From positions 7,250-71,249 of the forward strand of contig CAVJCT010000017.1 of NCBI GenBank assembly GCA_963648205.1: a DNA stretch of 64,000 nt. Reading direction: 5' to 3'. The DNA is from UBA1181 sp963648205 (lineage in GTDB: Bacteria; Bacteroidota; Bacteroidia; Bacteroidales; Paludibacteraceae). The notes under the pieces were generated by a model. It ran no database searches. It saw only the letters and a list, made by a program, of their open reading frames with translations, and had not been told where the DNA came from. The position numbers and the translations under genes are program-made. Shown here in pieces: positions 50,732 through 60,900 of the stretch (its first letter is position 1; every line of letters begins with the position of its first letter).

Positions 50732-53128
50732 TTATCCCATGATAACTTCTACCTCGTTGACATCCTTCATCTTGTCGAAAGGAACGACGTTGCCGTTGAC
50801 TTTCTCACCGTTGATAGAGATGGAAACGACGCCTTTCTCGACCTTGTTAGGGTTCTTGACGTTGATGTTGACCGTCTTGCCTCTGAAGCGACGAGTTGCG
50901 GTGAAGCCTTCCCAAGCTGGGATACAAGGATCGATGAGCAATCCGTTGTAGTCTGGGCGGATACCGAGGATGTATTGAGCTGCTGTGAAGTAAGCCCAAG
51001 AAGCAGTACCACTCAACCAAGGGCAGCGGCTTTGACCTGCACGCATGTTGTAGGTAGAGCAGGTTGTCTGAGCGTATACGTAAGGCTCGATCTGGCGAAC
51101 CTCAGCGCGCTCGTTGTAGGCTGCTGGAAGGTAGTTCTTGTAGTTCTTGAAGGCACGTTTACCGTGACCGAGAATACAGTCTGCCATGATACCCCAACCT
51201 TGAGTGTGTTGGAAGACGGCAGCGTTCTCTTTCATACCCTTGATGAAGAGAGGTGCCTTGATAACGCTGGCTTCAGTCTTCTCGTAAGGAGGGTCGCAGA
51301 GCACCAAACCGTATTCGATGGCGAGACGCTTCTCGACGCTGTTCATGACAGTTTCGGCACGTTCGCCAGTGGCTTGGCCTGAGATGATAGACCAAGAGTT
51401 AGGGTTCAACCAGATTGTACCCTCGTTGTTAGGGTCGTTCTTCGTACCGAAGATGTAGCCGTCTTCTTTGATAGCGCGGACATACCATTCGCCATCCCAA
51501 GCAGCAGCGTCGATATCTTTTGTCAACTTCTCCAAGTGACCTTGAGCCCACTTCACCTCTTCAGGTTTGTTGAGGCGTTGGCAGATGTCGATGTAGACGG
51601 TGAGGGCATAGCGGAGTTGCATTGCCACGAAGATCGTCTCACCCTTAGCACCGAGTACGAGACAGTCGTTCCAGTCGGCTTTCAAACCGCAAGGGAGGTT
51701 GTGCTTACCGCAGCGGTCGAGGTTGAATTGGATAGCGCGGCGCAAGTGGTCGAGCACAGTGCCTTCGCCCTTATCAGAGTAAGGAAGAACCTTATAGTAG
51801 TAGTTGATGTCGCCCAACTCCTTAACGTAAGTAGGGACGGTGTTGAAGAGCCACATACAGTCGTCAGAGCGGAACTCGTTTTCAGGAGTAGGAGCTTCAT
51901 GACCAGGGTTGTGAGCGAAAGGTTTAACGACAGGCATTGCACCACCGTTAGAGTTTTGACCGGTGAGCATGAGTTCGAGTCTTTCGACCACCTCTTCAGG
52001 AATATTGTGGATGACACCGAGCATATCTTGGATGGTGTCGCGGTAGCCCATACCGTCGCGTTCACCACGGTAGATCAAAGAAGCAGCGCGGCTCCAAGCG
52101 TAGGTGATGAGGTTGTTGAATGGGTTCCACATGTTGATCATGCTGTTGAAAGCAGCGTCTGGAGTCTTAGCTGAGAGACCTTCGATACGGCCGTGCCAGT
52201 AGCTGACCACCTTCTCATATTCGGCCTTTACCTTAGCAGGAGTAGAGACGAGTTCGGCAGCTTTCTTACCCTCGACAGCAGCCTTACCGATACCGAGAAC
52301 GACGGTGAACTCTTTTGTCTCGCCAGGAGCCAAGTTGAGGTCTACTTGAAGTGTACCACAACCGTTGTCGCCTTCAGTAACTGTGTTTCCACATTGACCG
52401 TTGACTACAGAGATAGGGTTTGCGTAGGTGTGGTAAGCACCGATGAACTTGTCGCGGTCGCTATCGTAGCCAGTAACAGGTTGGCCAACGACGCCGATGA
52501 AAGAGTGGCGGGCTTGGTCTTTGTTCTGGAAGTTTTCAGGCTCCTCAGGCATGTAGAGGTTGTTACCGTGGTCGATGAAGCCGTTTTCGTAGGCAGTCTT
52601 GATGATATATTGCGTGTATTGCAAGTTGTTGCTATCATCGTTCATGTTCCAGTTTGAAGCGAACTCAGCGTAGGTGAAAGCGCGGAGTTTACGAGGAGTA
52701 GAGCCGTTGTTGGTTACTTTGACGTTCCAAACCTCGAACTCTTGACCCTTAGGCACGAAATAGAGAGTCTCCGTCTTGATGTCGGCATACTCAGAAGAGA
52801 TTTTCGTGTAAGCCGAGCCGTGGCGACATTCGCTTTTGTATTTGTCGAGCGGTTTTCCTACAGGTTGCCAAGAGCCAGACCAGAAATCCTTAGACTCGAG
52901 ATCGTGGATGTAGATGTAACGTCCAGGTTGGTCTAAAGGAACCGTGTTGAATTTCAAACGGAGGAAGCAGCCTTGCACAGAAGAGCGGAAGAAAGAATAA
53001 CCGCCGGCGTTGTTGGTGATGATAGCGCCGTAGCGGGTATCACCCAAGTAGTTACTCCACGACTTGGGAGTGTCAGGTTTGGTGATGACGTACTCTTTAT
53101 GTTCGTCATCGAAGAATCCGTATTGCAT
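50732..53128 (-). CDS. Cellobiose phosphorylase (GH94)
   Basis: A 798-residue cytosolic enzyme splitting cellobiose with phosphate to glucose-1-phosphate and glucose. The start MQYGFFDDEHKEYVITKPDT with SWSNYLGDTRYGAIITNNAG GYSF (split) follows the cellobiose phosphorylase pattern; the catalytic Asp lies in LKADWNDCLVLG, and WLSGTASWAYFTAAQYILGI and the beta-sandwich end are typical. No signal peptide is present, so a transporter elsewhere must bring cellobiose in. Related GH94 enzymes act on chitobiose or cellodextrin; cellobiose is favoured from the N-terminal similarity and the length. It is monocistronic. Confidence 0.92.
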   Translation of the reverse strand: MQYGFFDDEHKEYVITKPDTPKSWSNYLGDTRYGAIITNNAGGYSFFRSSVQGCFLRLKFNTVPLDQPGRYIYIHDLESKDFWSGSWQPVGKPLDKYKSECRHGSAYTKISSEYADIKTETLYFVPKGQEFEVWNVKVTNNGSTPRKLRAFTYAEFASNWNMNDDSNNLQYTQYIIKTAYENGFIDHGNNLYMPEEPENFQNKDQARHSFIGVVGQPVTGYDSDRDKFIGAYHTYANPISVVNGQCGNTVTEGDNGCGTLQVDLNLAPGETKEFTVVLGIGKAAVEGKKAAELVSTPAKVKAEYEKVVSYWHGRIEGLSAKTPDAAFNSMINMWNPFNNLITYAWSRAASLIYRGERDGMGYRDTIQDMLGVIHNIPEEVVERLELMLTGQNSNGGAMPVVKPFAHNPGHEAPTPENEFRSDDCMWLFNTVPTYVKELGDINYYYKVLPYSDKGEGTVLDHLRRAIQFNLDRCGKHNLPCGLKADWNDCLVLGAKGETIFVAMQLRYALTVYIDICQRLNKPEEVKWAQGHLEKLTKDIDAAAWDGEWYVRAIKEDGYIFGTKNDPNNEGTIWLNPNSWSIISGQATGERAETVMNSVEKRLAIEYGLVLCDPPYEKTEASVIKAPLFIKGMKENAAVFQHTQGWGIMADCILGHGKRAFKNYKNYLPAAYNERAEVRQIEPYVYAQTTCSTYNMRAGQSRCPWLSGTASWAYFTAAQYILGIRPDYNGLLIDPCIPAWEGFTATRRFRGKTVNINVKNPNKVEKGVVSISINGEKVNGNVVPFDKMKDVNEVEVIMG

Positions 53129-53279
53129 AGAATTTAAGTTTAATAATTCTTAATTTAAGACATTTTCAAAAATAAGGATTTCAAGCGGAAGTAAGAAATA
53201 AGAGAGAAAAATTCGGGAAAAGAATTTTTCGGAAGGAATAGAAATGGACTGTTTAAAGCGTTCTGACTATAAAATATGT

Positions 53280-54650
53280 CTATAAAAGAGGTGTCATATA
53301 AAGAGGTAAGAAAACGATGCCATCTTCCACTTTCAAGTCTTTGTCGTGCAAGATGTAGGGTGTCGCAAGTGCGTTCTCGTATTTTGTGATGCATTTTTTC
53401 AGAGACGAGAAAGCGTATGAACTGCCCGATTTCACCTCGATAGGCGAGATGTTGTGGCGACTTGTGATGGTCGGTTTGGAGATGAGAAAATCTATTTCCA
53501 TACGTTCGTTTGAGTCGGCGTTAGACGATTTGCTAAAGAAATAGAGTTTATGACCAGCCGCTTTAAGCATTTGAGCAACAATGTTTTCCACCAGCATACC
53601 TTCGTTCACCTCTAACTTGTCGAACATCAGTTTTTGGTAAAGTTCGGATGAGACGATACTACGTTCGTCGAAGGCGAGACTGATGAGGAGGCCTGTATCG
53701 CCCATGTAACATTTAAGGGTGGTGCGTTCTTCGTTCAGTCGCAGACCGATATTTGGTGCGGTCGAGTTGTAGCAGCAGTTGATGATCTTGGCATCAGAAA
53801 GCCAGAAGAAAGCCTCCGAATAATCTCTCATGCGAGCGTGAGATTGCAGGTCGGCAAGGCGGAATTTCTTCTCGTGTCGTTGCAGTTGACCAGGAATTTC
53901 TTCGAAAATGGCAGCCACCTTTGTCTCCTGATTATCAGCATATTTGCGGATGTCGTTACGGTAGATAGAGAGGATGTCGCGTTTTTTCTCGTCCACCTTT
54001 TCAAAATCGTGCGAATCGACATAGGCTTGCACAGCCTGAGGCATTCCGCCGACGATGAGGTATTGGCGGAAATAGTCTAATGCCCTGCGGTGGAATCCTT
54101 CCATAGGCATCCGCTTTTCGAAACGCTCTTGGATGTAGGGCATCATCATTTCGTCGCCCAAAGCCCAGAGAAACTCTTCGAAATCCATGGGGTACATTTC
54201 GATGGCGTGTTCTTCGGAAGGAAGCATGATGTCTTTGACGTTCTTCTTGATGGAGATGAGAGAACCCGTCTCGATGTAATCGAAGCGATGATCTGCCACT
54301 AAATATTTGATGGCAGCCCTTGCCCTGGGGCAGAATTGAATTTCGTCGAAGATGATGAGCGAGTGAGCCTCTTCGTCGTTGGCAGTGCGGGGTGTCAGTT
54401 TCTTGCGTCCGTAAAGTTCTAAATGAGCGAGAAGAGAATCGATATCATCAGAGTAGTTGTTGAAGAAATCGATGACGGTGGGGTTGACCCGACTGAAATC
54501 TATGAGAAGGTAGGAGTCGTATTCGTTTTTAGCGAACTCTTCAACGATAAAACTCTTTCCGATACGACGAGCACCCTCTACGAGGATAGCAACGTCACCC
54601 TTCCTGTTTTTCTTCCAGTTGAGCAATTTTTGATATATTTTTCTCTTCAT
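53280..54650 (-). CDS. AAA ATPase with DUF4143-like C-terminus
   Basis: A 456-residue protein of the AAA_14/DUF4143 type. The P-loop GARRIGKS is at residues 26-33, Walker B-like LIIFDEIQFCPRA near 95-107, sensor region YIETGSLIS after it, and a C-terminal domain with EIDFLISKPTITSRHNISPI then EVKSG, the D...ExK pattern of PD-(D/E)XK folds. The family is abundant in Bacteroidetes and archaea with no agreed role. It is monocistronic. Its promoter (TACCTTTG at 54681-54688, minus strand) lies inside three 17-bp direct repeats, which suggests dedicated control. Confidence 0.88.
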   Translation of the reverse strand: MKRKIYQKLLNWKKNRKGDVAILVEGARRIGKSFIVEEFAKNEYDSYLLIDFSRVNPTVIDFFNNYSDDIDSLLAHLELYGRKKLTPRTANDEEAHSLIIFDEIQFCPRARAAIKYLVADHRFDYIETGSLISIKKNVKDIMLPSEEHAIEMYPMDFEEFLWALGDEMMMPYIQERFEKRMPMEGFHRRALDYFRQYLIVGGMPQAVQAYVDSHDFEKVDEKKRDILSIYRNDIRKYADNQETKVAAIFEEIPGQLQRHEKKFRLADLQSHARMRDYSEAFFWLSDAKIINCCYNSTAPNIGLRLNEERTTLKCYMGDTGLLISLAFDERSIVSSELYQKLMFDKLEVNEGMLVENIVAQMLKAAGHKLYFFSKSSNADSNERMEIDFLISKPTITSRHNISPIEVKSGSSYAFSSLKKCITKYENALATPYILHDKDLKVEDGIVFLPLYMTPLL

Positions 54651-54660
54651 AACAACACTA

Positions 54661-54740
54661 TTTCACGTTTTTGACCTCCCCAAAGGTACGATTTTTCACG
54701 TTTTTGACCTGTTGGAGATGCCGATTTTTCACGTTTTTGA
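54661..54740. promoter_or_regulatory. Three direct repeats, 33-bp period, over the ATPase promoter
   Basis: TTTCACGTTTTTGACCT occurs at 54661-54677 and 54694-54710, and as TTTCACGTTTTTGA at 54727-54740, so the period is exactly 33 bp, about three helical turns. The minus-strand -7 box TACCTTTG (54688-54681) sits between copies one and two, and the predicted transcript start falls in copy one. This is the layout of a repressor or activator array. Confidence 0.85.
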
Positions 54741-54904
54741 GAAAAATAGCGAAAAACGCTTGATATTTGATTTTAGAAATGTGAATTGTTTAAAAATATA
54801 AAAGGTAGGATTTTTTTGAGCATGAAGACAGACTTTTTTGTATATAATTTGAATGTCAAAAAGAAGGGTGAAAAAGTTACGAAGCATTTAGAACGTGTTC
54901 AAGT

Positions 54905-57900
54905 TTGACTTCTCTCACGTTAGGTGATAATGTATGTACAATCCGTGATCGTTGGATTACAGATTGTCCGAAATTGACAACTATCAATTTGAGCGAAAAG
55001 AACACATGTTTCAAACTTGATAAAGATTATGGAGCATTGTACACTGCCGATGGTAAAACGTTGGTGCGTGTACCAGAAGGACGTTTCCTTTTGGAAATCT
55101 TTATAGCGGAAGGTTGTGATAAGATTGCGACGGACGCACTCTATCAGGTTCATACTCTTACTACCATCACTTTACCATCAACGTTGACGGTTGTTCAGTA
55201 TGGTGTGCTTGATGGAATGGAGAATCTGAAGGAAATCAGTTATTGGAGACGAGTGAGCGATGATGTTAAGATTTTTGCGAACCCAGATACTTTTAAGGTT
55301 GAAAAAAGTGAGAAATTCTATGCTTATTTTGCAAAAGATGAGTTTAATATTATTGTAACGGTAGAAGACACTAAAAAAGATAGTACAGAGAAAGGAAAGG
55401 TTAAAGGAATGGGAACATGTGTGTACGGAAATGACACAACAATTTCTGCTATTCCTTCTGCTTGTTACGAATTTGTTAAATGGAATGATGGTGTTACAGA
55501 TGCTACTCGTACTTTCACGGTAACTCAAGACACTGCATTCCAAGCATATTTTAAGGAAAAGGTGTTCACTGCGTCGGTGTCTGTCAACGACGCTACGATG
55601 GGTTCTGCATCTCTCTCAAGTGAGAATGTATATTGTGGCGACAAGGTGACAGTTTCTGCCACTCCGGTTGCTAATCACCATTTCTTGTATTGGGAGACTG
55701 AGAGTTTGACGAAGATTGCTACTTCATCGTTCGATACGGTGGCAAGTGGCAATATGAAATTCAAAGCATACTTTGCAATCGACTCGTTCGAGGTTCGTTT
55801 CTTAGATTATGATGGCAAGGTGTTGTGTAAAGACACATTGGCATACGGAGCAACTCCAGAGTGCGAGAAGCCAAGCAGAGCAACGACTAATCAGTATGAA
55901 TATGAATTCAAAGGTTGGAAGCCTGAGATAAGTTCTGTTACTAAGGCTCAAGACTATGAGGCTGTGTATGACTCTACGGGTGTGAAGTATCACTTGCATA
56001 TTGTGATTAATGAGATTGTAAAAGATACAGCGTATGAGTTCAATACTGAGGTGAAAAAGCCTGCTGATCCTGCAGAGAAAACAGGTCGCACTTTCAACGG
56101 TTGGACTGACAAGGCTGGTAATGAGGTAACATTTGGCTTCTCTATGCCAGCGAAAGATACCACTGTGTATGCGAAGTTCACTAAGAATCAATACCATGTG
56201 ATCTTCAAGGATGGTTTTGATGGAACTACAATCAAAGACACACTTTACACTTATGATGAAGATGTAAAAGAGTATGCGCATCCAACTCACGATTGCTATA
56301 GCTTTGATGGTTGGTTTGACAACATTGACGACAATGGTAACAAGGTGGTTTTCGGCTTTGACATGCCAGCAAAAGACACGACTATCATTGCGAAGTATAG
56401 CGTCAATAAGCATACTATCACATACTATGATAGAAACAACAATGTGATCAAGGCGTTTGAACACAATTGTGGTTCTGAAGTTGCACAACAAGATACGACT
56501 CCGAAAGAAAAGGGCTACACATTTAAGTACTGGTCTGACAAGAAAGATGGTGATGCGATCAAATTTGGATTTACAATGCCAGACGCTGATAGCGTATTGT
56601 ACTCTGTTTGGGAGACAAACAAATACAATTTGACATTGAAAGCCAATGGAGGTGCTATTTCAGAAACCGAAACAGAGAAGTCTTGGAAAATGGATTTCGG
56701 TACGGTCGTGCCAAAACCAATTGATGATGATGAATTAATTCGCACGGGTTATACGTTCCAAGGCTGGGCTGATAAGGCTGATGCGACAGCTGCGAATGTT
56801 GCATGGGGCTTCCAAATGGATGACCATGACACAACGCTCTATGCTGTTTGGAAAATCAACCAATACACATTGACATTCGAAACAGCTGGTGGAAGTACGA
56901 TTGATCCAATCACGAAAGACTATGGCACACCAATTGATGCTGTCGCTGATCCAACCAAGGATTGCTACACTTTCGAAGGTTGGTATGACAAGGATGGAAA
57001 TGAGGTTACAATTCCTGCAACCATGCCAGCGAAGGATTCTACCTTCTATGCTAAGTGGAATATCATCACGAAGAAAGTTAGATTCATGTCGGATGGTGTA
57101 GAATACTCTTCTGCTGATGTAGCATGTGGTTCTAATGTTACTGCTCCAAAAGATCCAGTGAAAGAGGGACACACCTTTGAAGGATGGGCTATTGCTAAAG
57201 TGGATGAGGATGAAGATGGATTGATTGATGCAACTGCGACTAAGGCGACTTTGCCATTCACAATGGGAAGCAACGACACAACATTCTACGCAGTTTGGAC
57301 TATTAACAACTACACGTTTGAGTTTCGTTTTGGTGATGATGCAGTGGATGAATCTGGTGACCATTCTAGGTTTATCACACTGCCATACGGTTCATTTGTA
57401 ACGCCACCTACGCCAACATCGTCATGTTACAATTTAGAAGGTTGGTCTATTTGTGAAGGTTGCGAACTTGAGACCGTGCCAGCCACAATGCCAGCGCGAG
57501 ACATTGTCTACTATGCTCACTGGACAAATAAGACGTTCACTGCAACCTTCAAGAAGGGTGGTAAAGTGGTTAGTGAGACGAGCGTGAAGTCAAAAGCTTC
57601 AGTTGGAACTCCTGCAGATCCAGATTCATTAGGATACACATTCTCTGGATGGTATGTTGGTACTGAGAAGATAGATTTCTCTACATACAAAATGCCATGT
57701 AGCGATGTTGAGTTTGAGGCAGGCTTCACTGTGAACTCATACGCGCTCAAGTTCTTGAATGCTGATGGAACTAAACTTGATTCTATGCAGGTTGAGTATG
57801 GTACTGATATCACGGGAAAAGCTCCTGCAACAACACCTGAATGGGAGGGTCATACATTCACTGGTTGGTCTCCAAAACTTTCTGGAACAATGCCAGCGCA

Positions 57901-60900
57901 CGATTTGACTTTGACGGCTCAATACAATGTTAATTCTTACAATTTGACATTGTTGGATTGGGACGACAAGCAAATCGCAGAAATATCATACAACTTTGGA
58001 GCGAGTGTGCCAGTGCCATCGGAGAAACCATCTCGTGTGGGCTATACGTTTGAAGGTTGGTCAGGCAAGAAGGATGATGCAACAAAATTGATGGAAACAG
58101 CATTTAAAATGCCTGATCATGACACAACGCTTTATGCTGTTTACTCTGTCAATAAATACAGTGTAACCTACAGAAATTACGATGGCTCTGAAATTAAAAA
58201 AGAAGCCTTCGATTATAATACAGTAGTTAAGAAAACTGATGTTACTCCAGTCCGCACGGGTTACGAATTTACTGGTTGGGTGGATAAGAATTCAAAAAAA
58301 GTAGAATTCAATTTCAACATGCCTGCAAAAGACACAGTTGTCTACGCTTCTTATAAAATTCTACAATTCTCTATCACTTTCTCTGATTGCGATGATGATA
58401 GCAGAATAATCAAGAAAATTACGGCTGACTATGGTACAGAGGTTGTCGCTCCAACAGAGAAGGAATATGCTAAGAAGGGTTACTCTTTCTTAAAATGGAA
58501 TCAGACAATTCTGACAGCAATGCCAGCTGAAGACATGTCGATTTGTGCAAGCTACCAAAGAAACGAATACAATATCTACTTCAAAAACTACGATGGAACG
58601 ATTGTTTATATGGATACCTACTACTATGATGATATAGTTCCCGAAGGTGTGCCTAATGAACCAAATCGCACGGGTTACAAATTTGTTGGTTGGGTAGATA
58701 AAGATTCAAATGTTGTGTATTTCCATTTCAACATGCCAGCAAAAGATACAGTTGTCTATGCTTCATATCAAATTCTGAAATTCACGCTTTCATTCTTAGA
58801 TTGTGAAGAAGGTAAAACAATCAAAGATATCAAGGCAGACTATGGTACTAAGATTGTTGCTCCAACAAAGGAGGAATATGCTAAGGAGGGTTACTCTTTC
58901 TTGGGTTGGAAAACTACGGTTCCGACAGCTATGCCTGCTGATGATTTGTCGATTTGTGCAAACTACAAAATCAACAAGTACGCTGTTATCTACAAAGACT
59001 ACAACGGAACGACATTGTACACTGATTCTGTAGAGTATAGCAATTCAGTAGAGAAAACGGCAACTGACCCAACTCGTACGGGTTACACATTCGCTGGTTG
59101 GGTAGATAAGGATTCAAAAGCAATAGAATTTGGATTCTCTATGCCTGCACACGATACGGTTGTAAAGGCTTCGTACAACATTAACAAGTACACTGTTACA
59201 TTCGTTAATTGTGGAAATACGAAGGATACTATCAAGTCGGTTACCGCAAACTACGGAACGAAGTTGGATGCTCCAACTGCTTCTGAGCGTTACAGAGTGG
59301 GTTACACTTTCAAAGAGTGGAATGAACAGATCCCTTCTTCAATCCCTGCTAAAAACGTTACGTTCTGCGCAACTTACGACATCAATTCCTACACAGTTTA
59401 CTATGTGGATTATGATGGAACAAAATTGTCTACTGAATCTGTTGAGTATAATGCTAGTGTGAAGAAGCCAACAGAAAATCCATCTCGCGAGGGTTACACA
59501 TTTGCTGGTTGGGTAGATAATAAAGATGCTAATAAGGCAAAGGCTGTTGAACATCCATTCACTATGCCTGCTAAGGATACCATCATCTATGCTTCGTACA
59601 ATGTGAACAAGTATCACGTTACGTTCTACGACAATGACAGCACAACCATCCTCAAGGATGTTTACGCTGATTACGGTTCGGTAGTTGTTGCTCCTACTGC
59701 TCCTGCAAAAGAGGGTAGAGAGTTCGTTAACTGGGGTGTGGACGAGGTTCCTGCAAAGGTTATCGCTAAGGACACTAACCTTTACGCTAACTACAAAGTG
59801 TTGGATTACACCATCACATTCAAGAACTACAACGACACAGTGCTTGTTGCCTACACATTGCCTTACGGCTCTGAGGTTGTGAATGTGCCTAACGTGCCTG
59901 CACGCACAGGTTACACGTTCAATGGATGGCGTGAAGCAGTGCCTGCTACAATCCCTGCAAAGGACGTTGTTTGCAAGGCTCAGTTCAGCATCAACCAATA
60001 CACGGTTTCATTCTTCAATGCTGACGGTACTTTGATCGTCATGACATTGGGTGATTACGGAAACTCATTGCAAGAGCCAAGTAAGAACATGGTGAAGGTT
60101 GCCGAGGGCTACTCATTCGTGGGTTGGAACGAGGTATTGCCTACTACTATCCCTGCTTGCGACACATCATTCTACGCAGTGTTGGAGCGTAACAATTACG
60201 TTATCACATTCCAAGATTACGACAAGTCTGTCATCCAACGCGACACCCTCAAGTTCGAGGATAGAATCGTTGTTCCTACAGTTGATGCTCGTGAGGGTTA
60301 CACCTTCACAGGTTGGGACAAGGAAGTGCCTGCAACAGTGCCAAGTTCTAACTTGACATTCACTGCGAAGTACACTATCAACAAGCACAACGTTGTCTTC
60401 AAGGACTTCGACGAGTCTGTTATCGCTCAACAAACAGTTACTTACGGCGAAAGCATCAGTGAGCCTACTGTTTCAAGAACGGGTTACACCTTCACAGGTT
60501 GGGATAAGGAAGTTCCTGCTTCTATGCCAGATTCTTCACTTGAGTTCATCGCTCAATACAAGGTCAACGCATACGTCATCACTTACAATGACTATGACGG
60601 AAGCAAGTTCGCAACCGACACAGTTGACTTTGGTACGCCAATCGTTGCTAAGGAAGGTCCTACGAGAAAGGGTTACACATTCGAGACTTGGTCTCCTGCC
60701 CTTCCAGACACAATGTCTGACAACAACATCACCGTTGTTGCTAAGTACAAGCAGAACGCCTACATCCTCAATTTCAAGTATTATGACGAGAAGGAGAACT
60801 TTGTAAGTACGAAAAATCTCGTAGGTTATGGTAATGCAATTACCGCTCCTACATTGTCAAAGCGTACAGGTTACACATTCACAGGATGGGTGGCAGAAGT

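Noticed and set aside
54661..54740. CRISPR array
   Set aside because: Only three short repeats with 16-bp spacers, no cas genes, and a promoter box embedded in the array; a regulatory array fits better.
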